A stretch of 64,000 nucleotides of DNA from Burkholderiales bacterium PBB2 (GCA_002255955.1 NKIM01000018.1:52535-116534), one strand, 5' to 3'; shown: positions 29,893-40,062, counted from the stretch's first letter. Numbers and translations are program-made. The notes: generated from the sequence alone by a model not told the origin.

Positions 29893-30411
29893 ATGCATTT
29901 CGATAATCCAGCCATGTCATCCACCGCCATTTCATCTCTGGGCCCCGCCCGAACCCCGCGATCCGTGAAGGGCTTCACGCTGATCGAGTTGATGATCACG
30001 GTTGCCATCGTCGGCATCCTGATGGCCGTTGCCTTGCCCAGCTACCGCGATTACATGAATCGCAGCCGGCGCTCGGATGCCATCAACGCTTTGTCCCAAG
30101 TCACCCAGGCCCAGGAGCGTTGGCGTGCGAACCGCAGCGCCTATGCCAGCAGCTTTTCCGATTTGGGCCTCAACTTTCCCAGCAACCTGACCACCGCTGG
30201 CCACTACACACTCAGCCTGGTGGGCGTTGGGACCGCACCCAATGTGAACTTCGACAGCGGCTATACCGTCACCGCGACCACCGCGAGCGGCAGCCCGCAG
30301 AGCAATGACCTCAAATGCGCAACCCTGTCTGTCCAAGTCCGTGGCGGACAGCTTTACTACTTGGCGAGTGATTCGTCCGGTGTGAGCAATTCTCAATGCT
30401 GGCCCAAATGA
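29893..30411 (+). CDS. Type IV pilin PilE-like
   Basis: A 172-residue pilin with a long 29-residue leader, cleavage site [21 protein letters not shown] and the usual hydrophobic alpha1 helix. [21 protein letters not shown] is the PilE-type region that follows. The C-terminal pair of cysteines (DLKCATL and SQCWPK) encloses the D-region disulfide loop. A shorter start at ATG 29914 is possible; neither has a strong ribosome site. Its stop overlaps the next pilin gene by an ATGA junction. In this position it is a minor pilin rather than necessarily the major subunit. Confidence 0.85.
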   Translation: MHFDNPAMSSTAISSLGPARTPRSVKGFTLIELMITVAIVGILMAVALPSYRDYMNRSRRSDAINALSQVTQAQERWRANRSAYASSFSDLGLNFPSNLTTAGHYTLSLVGVGTAPNVNFDSGYTVTATTASGSPQSNDLKCATLSVQVRGGQLYYLASDSSGVSNSQCWPK

Positions 30412-31067
30412 CGCGCCACCCAAGCCTCTACCCGCGATTCATGGTCTCTTTCGACTCTTGTTTGCCACAGGGAGTGCGCCCATTGAGCCCTGTTTCGCGC
30501 GCACAGCACAGCCGTGGCTTTACCTTGGTCGAGTTGCTGGTCGGCGTGGCCATCTTGGGTGTCTTGCTGGCATTGGCCGCGCCGTCCTTGGCGGATTTCA
30601 TCAACCGGCGTCGTGTGGAGGCTGTGGCCGCCGAACTGGCCACCGATCTGGCCTATGCCCGCACCGAGGCAGCGATGCGCGCTGAAAACGTTCTGATACG
30701 GTTCAACAGCGACACCAACCTGACCTGCTACTCCATCACCTACCTGTCGGGAATCGGTACCTGCGACTGCCGCCGCGCAGCCGGCACCAGTTGCGGCGGC
30801 GGATTCTCGACCGCGTACGAACTCAAGCTCAACCAATTGCAACGGTCTTTGGGCGTGACGATGACACCCAGCCAGTCGGACAACCCCCTCAGCTTCATCG
30901 CGCCAAGACTGACGCCCTCAGACCCCAACTTTTTTGTCACCGTGGCAGGTTCGCGGGGCGCGACCCTGATGGTCAAGACCAATGCGGCCGGCCGCGTGAT
31001 CACCTGCTCTCCGAGCGGCAGCAGCAACATCCCTGGGTACCAAACATGTCCGGCAAGCAGCAACTGA
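30408..31067 (+). CDS. FimT/FimU-type minor pilin
   Basis: A GspH/FimT-family pseudopilin (219 aa) with leader cleavage [20 protein letters not shown]. The mature domain has [16 protein letters not shown], the family hallmark, and cysteines in TCYSIT and [12 protein letters not shown]. The C-terminal segment reads GRVITC and lacks the second arginine of GRxR seen in the upstream paralogue. It may fill the FimU role of the pilus-tip complex. The ATG at 30408 overlaps the pilE-like stop; an ATG at 30396 also exists. The 3' end overlaps pilW by 22 bases. Confidence 0.83.
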   Translation: MTRHPSLYPRFMVSFDSCLPQGVRPLSPVSRAQHSRGFTLVELLVGVAILGVLLALAAPSLADFINRRRVEAVAAELATDLAYARTEAAMRAENVLIRFNSDTNLTCYSITYLSGIGTCDCRRAAGTSCGGGFSTAYELKLNQLQRSLGVTMTPSQSDNPLSFIAPRLTPSDPNFFVTVAGSRGATLMVKTNAAGRVITCSPSGSSNIPGYQTCPASSN

Positions 31068-31795
31068 ATCGCCACAACCCCAGGCTGGGTGGCCGCCAGC
31101 AGCGCGGCCTGAGCTTGATCGAGCTCATGGTGGGCATCACGGTCGGCATGATCGTGGTGGCGGCAGCGAGCTTGATGATGACCACCCAGCTGAAGGAGCA
31201 CAAATTGCTGGTTCTGGAAACCCAGTTGCAGCAAGACTTGCGCGCCGCGGGCGACTTGATGCTCAAGGATATGCGGCGTGCCGGTTTCTGGGCCATGCCC
31301 CAAAACGGCGTCTGGGCTGAAGGAAGCTTTGCTGCACCGGCCTCAAATCCCTATGCCAACGTCAGCACCACAGGTGACGCTCAAAGCGGGAAGCTCGAGT
31401 ACCAGTATTCACGGCATTTTGACGAGCGCGACAACAGTTTTGCCTACACCAACCCTGAAGACAGCGCGGTCGACACCAACGAGCGCTTTGGCTTCAAGCT
31501 GGATGACGGTGTTCTGAAGATTCGCCTCGGAACGGCATGGCAGCCCTTGACAGACCCCGCCACCCTCACCGTGACGAGCTTTCAGGTCAACCTGCAAAGC
31601 CAGAACCTGGCACTCCAGGAGTTCTGCGATGCCCCCTGTCCGGCGGGCACCGTCTGCCCGAGCCTGCAGGTGCGCCAAGTGAACATCACCTTGGTCGGCC
31701 AAGCAGTGCATGACAGCAGCGTCGTTCGCAAAGTTCAACTCAGCGGCCGAATCAGAAATGACGGCGTCGTTGGCAGCTGCCCGGTTCCCGCATGA
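31046..31795 (+). CDS. pilW: Minor pilin PilW-like
   Basis: A 249-residue prepilin with cleavage site QQRG/LSLIELMVGITVGMIVV and PilW-type continuation DLMLKDMRRAGFWAMPQNG. Cysteines cluster near the C-terminus (EFCDAPCPAGTVC), suggesting a disulfide-stabilised loop. It starts within the end of the FimU-like gene and overlaps pilX by ATGA, so translation is coupled. PilW joins PilV, PilX and FimU in the priming complex of the type IV pilus. Confidence 0.87.
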   Translation: MSGKQQLNRHNPRLGGRQQRGLSLIELMVGITVGMIVVAAASLMMTTQLKEHKLLVLETQLQQDLRAAGDLMLKDMRRAGFWAMPQNGVWAEGSFAAPASNPYANVSTTGDAQSGKLEYQYSRHFDERDNSFAYTNPEDSAVDTNERFGFKLDDGVLKIRLGTAWQPLTDPATLTVTSFQVNLQSQNLALQEFCDAPCPAGTVCPSLQVRQVNITLVGQAVHDSSVVRKVQLSGRIRNDGVVGSCPVPA

Positions 31796-33132
31796 AGAAC
31801 CTCAGCATTCATCGCCCATTGCACCCGCTCCGATCACAGGCCGGTGCCGCCACCTTGGTCGTGGTCATGGTCTTGTTTCTGGTGATGGCCATGGTGGCCG
31901 CCTTTGCCAACCGAAATCTGATCTTCGAGCAACGCATCGCCAGCAACTACTACCGCGCCGGGATTGCCATGGAAGCAGCCGATGCCGGCGTGGAATGGAC
32001 CGAAGCCCAATTGAATGGGCTCAATATCGACAACGCCTGCCTGCCCGATGCAACGCCGGGAGCCAATCGCTTCCGCGACCGGTATCTGGGCACGGACGCA
32101 AGCACTCAAAAGCTTCGCGTCCTAGCCAGCACTACCAACACAGCCGACTGTTCTCTGGTGGCCGGCCAAGGTTGGCAGTGCCGCTGCCCTGCCTTGAGCA
32201 CATGGACCGTGAACGGTGGCGTGCCGGCAGCCACTGCGATGCAGCCCAATTTCCGGGTCAGGCTGATGCCGCAAACTCGTGCAGATGCGCGCCGGCCAGG
32301 TGTGATCCGCATGCGTGTCCAGGCGTGTTCGACAAGTTCAACCACCCTGAATGCGGACGGCACTCGGTCGCTGGACTGCGATGCGCTGAATGTGCGTCGC
32401 GAGAAGCAACTCGCTGACACCTGGATCGAGGCCGACTATGCCCTGCTCAGCGCCTTGAAGATGCCGCCTGCGGCACCGCTCACCTTGGCCGGCGGCGTGA
32501 TCGCCGGGGCTTCGGGGCTGGGGCTGCACAACAGCGCCCCCGGCAGCAACGGCATGCTGCTCGTCGCCGGAGGAACGGCGGCTGGGCTGGACAACAGCCG
32601 GCTCGACAGCATCCCCGGCACACCCGGCTCACTGGCGGTGATCAGCAATGACGCAACGCTGGCGGCCACCACCACCAGTCCGGGGCGTTTTTTCTCCATG
32701 CACTTTGGCATGTCGATGAACAGCTACATCAACCAGCCCGCCATGCGCAAAGTGAGCTGCCCGGATACAGACTGTGCGGCCACCTTGCTGGCTGAGTACA
32801 ACCGCGGCGTGCGCATGGCCTGGGTCGACGGGCCCATGGTGCTGGCCAGCAACATCACCCTGGGCTCAACAAGCAGCCCCATGGTGGTGGTGGTGAATGG
32901 CGCACTGGAGCTGGACGGCCCCATGCAATTGACAGGGCTCCTTTACGCCAAGGGCAATGTGTTGTGGGAAAACGGGCCTGGCGCGCTCTCTCTCCTCAAT
33001 GGCGCGCTGATGGCCGAGGGCAACCTGACCGTCGCCGGGAATGTCGACATCTGGTACCAACCCGGCATCATTGATGCTCTAAAGAACCGCACGGGCAGCT
33101 TTGTGCGCGTGCCGGGCAGCTGGTGGAACTGA
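31792..33132 (+). CDS. pilX: PilX-family pilus assembly protein, long form
   Basis: A 446-residue protein whose N-terminus (AGAATLVVVMVLFLVMAMV, then NYYRAGIAMEAADAGVEW) matches the PilX N-terminal domain. The remaining 350 residues form a large Gly/Ser-rich, beta-predicted region with NITLGSTSSPMVVVVNGALE and NGALMAEGNLTVAGNVDIWY, about twice the usual PilX length. No pilY1 gene follows, so the extended domain may replace part of the tip adhesin role; that is speculation. It overlaps pilW (ATGA) and is four bases from pilV. Confidence 0.78.
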   Translation: MKNLSIHRPLHPLRSQAGAATLVVVMVLFLVMAMVAAFANRNLIFEQRIASNYYRAGIAMEAADAGVEWTEAQLNGLNIDNACLPDATPGANRFRDRYLGTDASTQKLRVLASTTNTADCSLVAGQGWQCRCPALSTWTVNGGVPAATAMQPNFRVRLMPQTRADARRPGVIRMRVQACSTSSTTLNADGTRSLDCDALNVRREKQLADTWIEADYALLSALKMPPAAPLTLAGGVIAGASGLGLHNSAPGSNGMLLVAGGTAAGLDNSRLDSIPGTPGSLAVISNDATLAATTTSPGRFFSMHFGMSMNSYINQPAMRKVSCPDTDCAATLLAEYNRGVRMAWVDGPMVLASNITLGSTSSPMVVVVNGALELDGPMQLTGLLYAKGNVLWENGPGALSLLNGALMAEGNLTVAGNVDIWYQPGIIDALKNRTGSFVRVPGSWWN

Positions 33133-33136
33133 GGAC

Positions 33137-34399
33137 ATGAGCTCTCTCCAACGCACTCACCGCAGCCCAGCCGACCGCCGCACCGTCCGCGGCGTGACCT
33201 TGATCGAGGCCCTGGTAGCCATGCTCATCATGGCATTCGGGATGGTGGCCCTGGTGGGCATCCAAAGCACGATGCGGCGCGGCGCCGATCTGGCCAAGCA
33301 GCGCGGCGAAGCGCTGCGGATTGCGCAGCAGGAAATTGAACGCGCTCGGGGTTACTGGACACTTGCCGCCCCCGCCGGCGCACCTGCTGGCACAGTGGAT
33401 TACGCCGGACTCACGACACAAGCCGCCAACAGCGCGGCGGGCGATGCCGACAGCAATGCCACCTTCACGCTGACCCGCACTGTCACCGACTGGAGCGACG
33501 CAAGCGCTGAGCAACCTCAGGCACAGGCAGGACTGAAAGCACTCCGAGTGGAAGTGTCCTGGGTCGATCGCGCCAATGAAACACAGCGTGTGGAGCTGAA
33601 CACCTTCATCGCCAAGGCCGACCCCGCCTTGAGCGGTTCGATGATGGTGCCGCCGGTCTCTTCACCCACCCGCCGCCCCGGCGAGCGTGAAGCCAGCATC
33701 CCGGTCCAAGCCAAGGACCTCGGCAACAAGACCAGCGTGTTCGTGCCCGGCCCCACGGCCACGGTGGCTTGGGTGTTCAACAACCTGACCGGCGTGATCA
33801 CCGGGCGCTGCACGGTGGCCATGGGCACATCGTCGAGCAGCCTGACTTTGCAAGACGTTGAGGCTTGTTCGAACAACACGGTGGGCTATTTGCTGAGTGG
33901 CACCATTCGTTTCTCGAACAGCCTCCGCCCGGATCCGGCCAATCCGGAAGGCTTTGCCTTGCCGCTGGACATGGTGATCACCAACAGCCGGCTTGCCGGC
34001 GCGATTGCGGCACCGACCGTGCAGCAGTGCTTCGACGATGCACCGACCAGCCCCTCCTCGACCATGCCCTTCGTGAGCTACAACTGCTTCATCGAGCCCA
34101 ACAACGGCACGCCGAGAATCTGGTCCGGCCGGGCAGAACTCAGCGGCATCGAATTGACGGGAGCCAATGCCCGCAAGGTCTGCCGCTACAGCGCCGATTA
34201 CGACGGCAATGGCAGCATCAGCAATGCAGAACACCCGGAAAACTACAACGCCGTGAGCTCCTCGCTGGCGCGGCAGAACTTCCTGGTCATCAATGCCAGC
34301 GTGAACCGCTGTCCGAGTGGCGCGCCCATCGATCCAGCCAACGGCGTGTTCGTCAACAGCAACACCGAGCTCCAACAGGCGGCGCCCGCGCAACCCTGA
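33137..34399 (+). CDS. pilV: PilV-type minor pilin, long form
   Basis: A 420-residue prepilin with cleavage site VRG/VTLIEALVAMLIMAFGMVALVG and the PilV-like QRGEALRIAQQEIERARGYW. Typical PilV proteins have 150-200 residues; here an extra C-terminal domain of over 200 residues follows (from about residue 190). It includes EACSNNTVGYLLSGTIRFSN, several cysteine pairs and a DYDGNGSISNAE sequence resembling a calcium-binding loop. The ATG at 33137 follows GAGGAC. It ends the pilin block. Confidence 0.82.
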   Translation: MSSLQRTHRSPADRRTVRGVTLIEALVAMLIMAFGMVALVGIQSTMRRGADLAKQRGEALRIAQQEIERARGYWTLAAPAGAPAGTVDYAGLTTQAANSAAGDADSNATFTLTRTVTDWSDASAEQPQAQAGLKALRVEVSWVDRANETQRVELNTFIAKADPALSGSMMVPPVSSPTRRPGEREASIPVQAKDLGNKTSVFVPGPTATVAWVFNNLTGVITGRCTVAMGTSSSSLTLQDVEACSNNTVGYLLSGTIRFSNSLRPDPANPEGFALPLDMVITNSRLAGAIAAPTVQQCFDDAPTSPSSTMPFVSYNCFIEPNNGTPRIWSGRAELSGIELTGANARKVCRYSADYDGNGSISNAEHPENYNAVSSSLARQNFLVINASVNRCPSGAPIDPANGVFVNSNTELQQAAPAQP

Positions 34400-34511
34400 T
34401 CGAGAACCGCGCCCGTCTCTCGTCCTCGGCCATCGGCCTGAGTGACAATCACGTTTTGGTCGCTCGCCTGCAGGCAGCGGCCGCGCACGTGAGACAAGAG
34501 CAAGGACTGCA

Positions 34512-35516
34512 GTGTTCAAGAATTTGATGGTGTACCGCATCGGTGCGGATTGGCAGATCACGGTAGAGCAGATCGAGGACAGCCTGGCGAAGTCGGTTTT
34601 CGTCGAGTGTGGCGCCACCCAGGCACAGTCGCTGGGCTGGGCTTCGCCCCGCGGCATACCCCACGCCCCCCTGGTGGAAGACATTGGCGGCCACTGGCTG
34701 CTGAAGCTGGTGCTGGAGCAGCGTGTGCTGCCCGGCTCGGTGGTGCGCAAGCGCACCGATGAGCTGGCCGCCCGCGTCGAGCAGGAAACCGGCCGCAAGC
34801 CCGGCAAAAAGCAGACCAAGGACCTCAAGGAGCAGGCCACGCTGGAGCTGCTGCCCCAGGCCTTCACCAAACAATCCTCCATCCGGGTCTGGATCGCGCC
34901 GGCTCAGCAGTTGGTGATGATCGACGCCGGCAGTGCCAGCCGGGCCGAAGAGGTGGTCACTTTGCTGGTCAAGGCGCTCGACGGCCTGAACCTGCACCTG
35001 ATCCAGACCGCCGAATCGCCAGCCGTCTGCATGGCCGCCTGGTTGATGGACGGTGTGCCGCCCGAGGGCTTCACCATCGACCGCGAGTGCGAACTCAAGA
35101 GCGGCGACGAGATGAAATCTGTGGTGCGCTACGCTCGCCATGCGCTGGACATTGAAGAGGTGCGCCAGCATCTGCAAAGCGGCAAGGCACCCACCCGCCT
35201 GGCCATGAGCTGGAAGGACCGTGTGTCCTTCATGCTCACCGACACCTTGCAAATCAAGAAGATCAGCTTTCTGGATCTTGCCTTCGAGGGCCGCGACACG
35301 CCCGAGAAGGACGAGGCCTTTGATGCCGACGCCGCCCTGGCCACCGGCGAGCTGTGCAAGCTCATCCCCGAGCTGATCGACGGCCTCGGTGGCGAGCACG
35401 ACTTCTTTGCCGCGGGCGCGGCCTTGGCGGCCATGCCCGCGAGCGAAGCCACGGGCGCGAGCGCTGCCGGAGGCGCCGATGTCTCACAAAACCTCGAAAC
35501 CGCCCCCTGGGATTGA
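34512..35516 (+). CDS. rdgC: Recombination-associated protein RdgC
   Basis: A 334-residue member of the RdgC family, ring-shaped DNA-binding dimers that restrain RecA. The N-terminus FKNLMVYRIGADWQITVEQI, GWASPRG, EQETGRKPGKKQTKDLKEQA and the C-terminal DLAFEGRDTPEKDEAFDADA are characteristic. I accept the GTG at 34512 because AAGGA is five bases upstream. Its end overlaps the chosen ribD start by 38 bases. A link with riboflavin genes is positional rather than functional as far as the sequence shows. Confidence 0.93.
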   Translation: MFKNLMVYRIGADWQITVEQIEDSLAKSVFVECGATQAQSLGWASPRGIPHAPLVEDIGGHWLLKLVLEQRVLPGSVVRKRTDELAARVEQETGRKPGKKQTKDLKEQATLELLPQAFTKQSSIRVWIAPAQQLVMIDAGSASRAEEVVTLLVKALDGLNLHLIQTAESPAVCMAAWLMDGVPPEGFTIDRECELKSGDEMKSVVRYARHALDIEEVRQHLQSGKAPTRLAMSWKDRVSFMLTDTLQIKKISFLDLAFEGRDTPEKDEAFDADAALATGELCKLIPELIDGLGGEHDFFAAGAALAAMPASEATGASAAGGADVSQNLETAPWD

Positions 35517-36681
35517 GCCTGTGAGCGACCGCGCGGCTCCTAGTCGTTCAACCCGCCCGACTCACCTGACCTCAGCGCAGGAGGCCATGGGCCATGCGCT
35601 CAGCTTGGCCGAGCATGCGATCGGCTTGACCGACCCCAACCCGCGGGTCGGCTGCGTCATCGTCGCGGCCGATGGACGGCTGCTTGGCCAAGGTCACACT
35701 CAGGCTGCCGGCCAGGCCCATGCCGAAGTGATGGCCCTGCGCGATGCGCAAGCACGCGGCGAATCGGTGCAGGGCGCGACCGCCTACGTCACGCTCGAGC
35801 CCTGCGCACACCACGGGCGCACGCCGCCCTGCTGTGATGCCTTGATCGCCGCCGGCCTGGGCCGCGTGGTCGCCGCCCTGGAAGACAGCAACCCGCAGGT
35901 GGCCGGCCAGGGCATGGCACGGTTGCGCGCCGCTGGCGTGCAGGCGGAGTGGGTGGAAGACCCCGCTCTCAGCACGGCAGCGCGCGAGCTGAACCTCGGT
36001 TTTCTCTCCCGCATGCAGCGCGGCCGGCCCTTTGTGCGCATGAAGATGGCCGCATCCCTGGACGGCCGCACGGCCCTGGAGAACGGCGTCAGCCAATGGA
36101 TCACCGGCCCGGCCGCCCGCCAGGACGGACATGCCTGGCGCAAGCGCGCGGGCGCCGTGCTCAGCGGCATCGGCACCGTGCGCGATGACGACCCGCGGCT
36201 CGATGTGCGCCTGGTCGACACCGTCTTGCAACCGATGCGCGTCATCGTTGACTCCCGGCTTGAAATATCGCCCGCGGCCCGGTTACTGGCGCCACCGGGT
36301 CAGGTCTTGCTCTGCCACGCGCTTGAGTCGCTAGAGGGGCATGCAATGGCTGCCTCACTGCGCGAAAAAGGCGCCGAGTTAATCAGCCTGCCGGGCCCGG
36401 GCGGCAAGGTCGATCTGCCTGCCTTGCTCGACGAACTGGGCCGGCGCGGCATCAACGAGCTCCATGTCGAAGCCGGGCACAAGCTCAACGGCTCCCTGCT
36501 GCGCGCTGGCTTGGTGGACGAACTCCTGGTCTACCTGGCCCCGCTGCTGCTGGGCCCGGGGCGCGAACTGGCTGCCCTGCCCGCCCTGAGCCAGCTCGAC
36601 CAGGCCCAGCCCTGGCAATGGCAAGAATGCACGCCGATCGGCGAGGATCTGCGCCTGCGGGCCCGACCGCTGCGCGATTGA
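35479..36681 (+). CDS. ribD: Bifunctional riboflavin deaminase/reductase RibD
   Basis: Two-domain riboflavin enzyme (400 aa). The N-terminal deaminase has [10 protein letters not shown] and [19 protein letters not shown] (zinc ligands His, Cys, Cys). The C-terminal NADPH reductase has [20 protein letters not shown] and [15 protein letters not shown]. The ATG at 35479 is preferred because GGAGG lies five bases upstream, though it overlaps rdgC; a GTG at 35521, five bases past the rdgC stop, would give a 386-residue protein. No ribE follows, unlike many relatives where ribD-ribE-ribBA-ribH is the order. Confidence 0.93.
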   Translation: MSHKTSKPPPGIEPVSDRAAPSRSTRPTHLTSAQEAMGHALSLAEHAIGLTDPNPRVGCVIVAADGRLLGQGHTQAAGQAHAEVMALRDAQARGESVQGATAYVTLEPCAHHGRTPPCCDALIAAGLGRVVAALEDSNPQVAGQGMARLRAAGVQAEWVEDPALSTAARELNLGFLSRMQRGRPFVRMKMAASLDGRTALENGVSQWITGPAARQDGHAWRKRAGAVLSGIGTVRDDDPRLDVRLVDTVLQPMRVIVDSRLEISPAARLLAPPGQVLLCHALESLEGHAMAASLREKGAELISLPGPGGKVDLPALLDELGRRGINELHVEAGHKLNGSLLRAGLVDELLVYLAPLLLGPGRELAALPALSQLDQAQPWQWQECTPIGEDLRLRARPLRD

Positions 36682-36695
36682 TGACCCCGCTCCAG

Positions 36696-36722
36696 TTGGA
36701 GCGGCCCTGCCCCGCCTACAAT
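36696..36722 (+). promoter_or_regulatory. Candidate promoter immediately before ribB
   Basis: TTGGAG (36696-36701), 15 bases, then TACAAT (36717-36722). The expected start site falls at or beside the ribB ATG (36730), suggesting a leaderless transcript. The -35 lies inside a CCGCTCC/GGAGCGG hairpin (36687-36704). Confidence 0.4.
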
Positions 36723-36729
36723 CGGGTTT

Positions 36730-37830
36730 ATGCCCATATCTCCCGTCCCCGAGTTGGTGGCCGAGCTTGCAGCCGGCCGTATGGTGATCCTGGTTGACGA
36801 AGAAGACCGCGAAAACGAGGGTGACCTCGTGCTGGCGGCCGACCATGTCACGCCAGAGGCGATCAACTTCATGGCCAAGTACGGCCGTGGCCTGATCTGC
36901 CTGACCCTCACCCGCGAGCGCTGCGAGCGCCTGCAGCTGCCGCCCATGGCCAGCCGCAATGGCACCAAGCACGCCACCGCCTTCACCGTCTCCATCGAGG
37001 CCGCCACCGGCGTCACCACCGGCATCTCGGCCGCCGACCGTGCGCGCACGGTTCAGGCCGCCGTGGCCCGCGGTGCCGAGGCGCGCGACCTGGTGCAGCC
37101 CGGCCACATCTTCCCGCTGCAAGCCCAGGATGGCGGCGTGCTGATGCGCGCCGGTCACACCGAAGCCGGCTGCGACTTTGCCCAGATGGCCGGCCTGACG
37201 CCCGCCGCGGTGATTTGCGAAATCATGAAGGACGACGGCACCATGGCCCGTCTGCCCGACCTGATCGAGTTCGCCAAGGAGCATGGGCTCAAGATCGGCA
37301 CCATTGCCGACCTGATCGAATACCGCAGCCGCAACGAAACCCTGATCAGCCGCGTGGCCCAGCGCAAGCTGCAGACCGCCCAGGGCGAGTTCGATTGCAG
37401 CGTCTATACCGACCGCACCGGAGCCACCCACCTGGCCCTGAGCAAGGGCCAGTGGTCAGCCAGCGACGAAGTGCTGGTGCGCGTGCACGAGCCCCTGTCA
37501 GTGCTCGACCTGCTGGACACCGGCTCCTGCGCCCACTCCTGGCCGCTTCCCGCTGCCCTGGCCGAGCTGCAAGCCGCCCCCTGCGGCGTGGCCGTGCTGC
37601 TGAACTGCGGCGAAGAAGCCGGCAGCCTGCTGGCACGCCTGCAAGCCAGCGAACCCGCCCAACCACCGCGTACGGTGATGGACCTGCGCACCTACGGCGT
37701 GGGCGCGCAAATCCTGCGTGAACTCGGCGTGCACAAGATGCGCCTGCTCGGCAGCCCGCGCCGCATGCCCAGCATGACCGGCTACGGCCTGGAAGTCACC
37801 GGCTTCAAAGCCGCCACCCCTAACTCCTGA
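36730..37830 (+). CDS. ribB: 3,4-dihydroxy-2-butanone 4-phosphate synthase fused to a degenerate GTP cyclohydrolase II domain
   Basis: Residues 1-205 form a full RibB domain that makes dihydroxybutanone phosphate from ribulose 5-phosphate. Motifs are [28 protein letters not shown] and [13 protein letters not shown]. Residues 210-366 are homologous to RibA ([19 protein letters not shown]), but the three zinc-binding cysteines and surrounding catalytic motif are absent, replaced by [14 protein letters not shown]. The RibA half is therefore very unlikely to hydrolyse GTP. This is the RibBX type of fusion known in other proteobacteria. No Shine-Dalgarno is visible. ribH follows after 14 bases. 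Confidence 0.92.
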   Translation: MPISPVPELVAELAAGRMVILVDEEDRENEGDLVLAADHVTPEAINFMAKYGRGLICLTLTRERCERLQLPPMASRNGTKHATAFTVSIEAATGVTTGISAADRARTVQAAVARGAEARDLVQPGHIFPLQAQDGGVLMRAGHTEAGCDFAQMAGLTPAAVICEIMKDDGTMARLPDLIEFAKEHGLKIGTIADLIEYRSRNETLISRVAQRKLQTAQGEFDCSVYTDRTGATHLALSKGQWSASDEVLVRVHEPLSVLDLLDTGSCAHSWPLPAALAELQAAPCGVAVLLNCGEEAGSLLARLQASEPAQPPRTVMDLRTYGVGAQILRELGVHKMRLLGSPRRMPSMTGYGLEVTGFKAATPNS

Positions 37831-37844
37831 GAAGAGCGCACACC

Positions 37845-38318
37845 ATGCAAGGATCGGACAAAGGCCACGCCGCGGCTCAAGCCTCGCTGAACGGGCAAGA
37901 CTTGCGCATCGGCATCGTGCAAGCCCGCTTCAACCACGCCATCACCAGCCGCCTGGCCAAGGCCTGCGTGGCCGAACTCAAGGCCCTGGGTGTGGACGAA
38001 AAGCACATCCGCCTCGTCACCGTGCCGGGCGCCCTGGAAGTGCCCATCGCCCTCAATGCCATGGCCGACAGCCAGGACTACAGCGCCCTGGTGGCCCTGG
38101 GCTGCATCATCCGTGGTGAGACCTACCACTTCGAGCTGGTCGCCAACGAGAGTGGCGCGGCCATCACGCGCGTGGGCCTGGACAACCAGATCGCCATCGC
38201 CAACGCGATCCTGACGGTCGAGAACGAAGAACAAGCCTGGGCACGCGCCGAGGAAAAAGGCCGCGACGCGGCCCGTGTGGCGGTCGAGATGGCCAATTTG
38301 ATGGAAGACCTGCAGTGA
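37845..38318 (+). CDS. ribH: 6,7-dimethyl-8-ribityllumazine synthase
   Basis: Penultimate enzyme of riboflavin biosynthesis (157 aa), forming icosahedral or decameric assemblies. Motifs are [19 protein letters not shown] (aromatic stacking Phe), [33 protein letters not shown] with catalytic His and [14 protein letters not shown]. It is coupled to nusB: the nusB GTG overlaps the ribH TGA. It sits 14 bases after ribB. Confidence 0.97.
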   Translation: MQGSDKGHAAAQASLNGQDLRIGIVQARFNHAITSRLAKACVAELKALGVDEKHIRLVTVPGALEVPIALNAMADSQDYSALVALGCIIRGETYHFELVANESGAAITRVGLDNQIAIANAILTVENEEQAWARAEEKGRDAARVAVEMANLMEDLQ

Positions 38319-38854
38319 ACACGATCAACAAGAGCGCGACAGCCGCCACGCCGAGCACCAGCAAGAGCGCCAGCGCCCCGCGCAAGCGCGTGCAGCCCAA
38401 GTCAGCCCGCCGCCGCTCGCGCGAAGCGGCGCTGCAAGGCCTGTATCAGTGGCTGATCACCGGCGATGACGTCGGCACCATCGACGCCCACATGCGCGAA
38501 CAGCAAGACTTCGACAAGGCCGACCGCGCCCATTTCGATGCCCTGCTGAACGGATGCATCCTGGAAGCGCCCGATCTCGATGGCGTGCTGGCGCGCCATG
38601 TGGACCGCAAGACCACCGAGCTCTCGCCCATCGAGCACGCCGTGCTGATGATTGGCGCCTACGAGCTCAAGCACTGCATCGACATCCCCTACAAGGTGGC
38701 CATCAACGAAGCGGTGGAGCTGGCCAAGGCCTTTGGCGGCACCGATGGTCACAAGTACGTCAACGGCGTGCTGGACCGCGCCGCAGGTGACCTGCGCCCG
38801 CTGGAAGTGAGCGCGCGTGGCAAGTCCGGCAGCGGGAGTTCCGCTTCGAAATGA
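38315..38854 (+). CDS. nusB: Transcription antitermination factor NusB
   Basis: RNA-binding component of rRNA antitermination complexes (179 aa). After a basic, low-complexity N-terminus of about 35 residues comes the NusB fold: [32 protein letters not shown] and [30 protein letters not shown]. The GTG start overlaps the ribH stop, and its own stop overlaps the next gene's ATG. The ribH-nusB linkage is widespread in Proteobacteria. Confidence 0.96.
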   Translation: MNTINKSATAATPSTSKSASAPRKRVQPKSARRRSREAALQGLYQWLITGDDVGTIDAHMREQQDFDKADRAHFDALLNGCILEAPDLDGVLARHVDRKTTELSPIEHAVLMIGAYELKHCIDIPYKVAINEAVELAKAFGGTDGHKYVNGVLDRAAGDLRPLEVSARGKSGSGSSASK

Positions 38855-40062
38855 AGCTGGCCGGCCGACTCGACCACATCGAGCCTTTCTATGTGATGGA
38901 GTGCAGCAAGGCTGCGGCCGAGCTGGCGCGCGGCCCCATCTGCGACCCGGCTCAGGGCGGCCGCCCCATGGTCTTTCTGAACATCGGCGAGCCCGACTTT
39001 GGCGCGCCCGCGGCCGTGCAAGCGGCGGCGCAGGCCTGCATCAGCGCCGGCCGCACCCAATACACCCCGGCCACCGGCCTGCCCGCGCTGCGTCAGGCCC
39101 TGTCCGATTGGTATGGCCAGAGATGGGGTCTGACGATCGTGCCCGAGCGCATCGTCATCACCGCCGGCGCTTCGGCGGGCTTGCAGCTGGTCTGCCAGGC
39201 CTTGTTCGAAGCCGGCGATCAGGTGCTGATGCCCGACCCCTGCTACCCCTGCAACCGGCATTTCGTCGCTGCAGTGGACGCTGAGGCGGTGCTGCTGCCC
39301 GCCGGGCCCGAGCAGCGTTTTCAGCCCAGCCCGGCCCAGGTGCGAGACGCCTGGACCGCGCAGACCCGCGGCGTGCTGCTGGCCTCGCCCAGCAATCCGA
39401 CCGGCACCTCGATCGAACCCGAGGCCTTGCGCGAGATCGTGGCCACCGTGCGCGCGCGCGGCGGCGTGACCATCGTCGATGAGATCTATCTCGGCCTCAG
39501 CCAGGACGCTCGCTTTGAGCACAGCGCACTGGCGCTGGGCGAGGACGTGATCTCGGTCAACAGCTTCTCCAAATACTTCAGCATGACCGGCTGGCGCCTG
39601 GGCTGGCTGGTGTTGCCGCCCGCGCTGGTGGCGCCAATCGAGAAGCTGGCGCAAAACCTCTTCATCTGCCCCAGCAGCATTGCCCAACATGCCGCCCTGG
39701 CCTGCTTCGAGCCCGACAGCCTGGCCATCTACGAACAACGCCGTGCGGCCTTCCGTGAGCGGCGCGATTACATCGTGCCGGCGCTGCAAGCCCTGGGCCT
39801 GCGCGTGCCGGTGTTGCCGGACGGTGCTTTTTACGTCTGGATGGATGCCTCGGACTTCTGCTCCGAAAGCCGCAGCAGCTGGGAGCTGGCCTTTGATCTG
39901 ATGCGCAGCGCCCAGATCGCCCTGACGCCCGGCCGCGACTTCGGCCGCAGCGGCAGCGAACACTGGCTGCGCCTGTCCTACGCCAGCAGCATGGACGATC
40001 TGCGCGAGGCCGTGGCTCGGCTGGCCGAGCAACTGCCGTGTTACCGGATCGCATCCGCATGA
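38851..40062 (+). CDS. PLP-dependent aminotransferase, class I/II
   Basis: A 403-residue fold-type I aminotransferase. [12 protein letters not shown] is the N-terminal substrate segment. [17 protein letters not shown] and [15 protein letters not shown] are cofactor motifs, and [19 protein letters not shown] contains the PLP lysine. [19 protein letters not shown] carries the carboxylate-binding arginine. The family covers aspartate, alanine and aromatic aminotransferases, and the exact substrate cannot be read. It is coupled to nusB and ybgC by ATGA overlaps, an arrangement common in Burkholderiales. Confidence 0.9.
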   Translation: MKLAGRLDHIEPFYVMECSKAAAELARGPICDPAQGGRPMVFLNIGEPDFGAPAAVQAAAQACISAGRTQYTPATGLPALRQALSDWYGQRWGLTIVPERIVITAGASAGLQLVCQALFEAGDQVLMPDPCYPCNRHFVAAVDAEAVLLPAGPEQRFQPSPAQVRDAWTAQTRGVLLASPSNPTGTSIEPEALREIVATVRARGGVTIVDEIYLGLSQDARFEHSALALGEDVISVNSFSKYFSMTGWRLGWLVLPPALVAPIEKLAQNLFICPSSIAQHAALACFEPDSLAIYEQRRAAFRERRDYIVPALQALGLRVPVLPDGAFYVWMDASDFCSESRSSWELAFDLMRSAQIALTPGRDFGRSGSEHWLRLSYASSMDDLREAVARLAEQLPCYRIASA

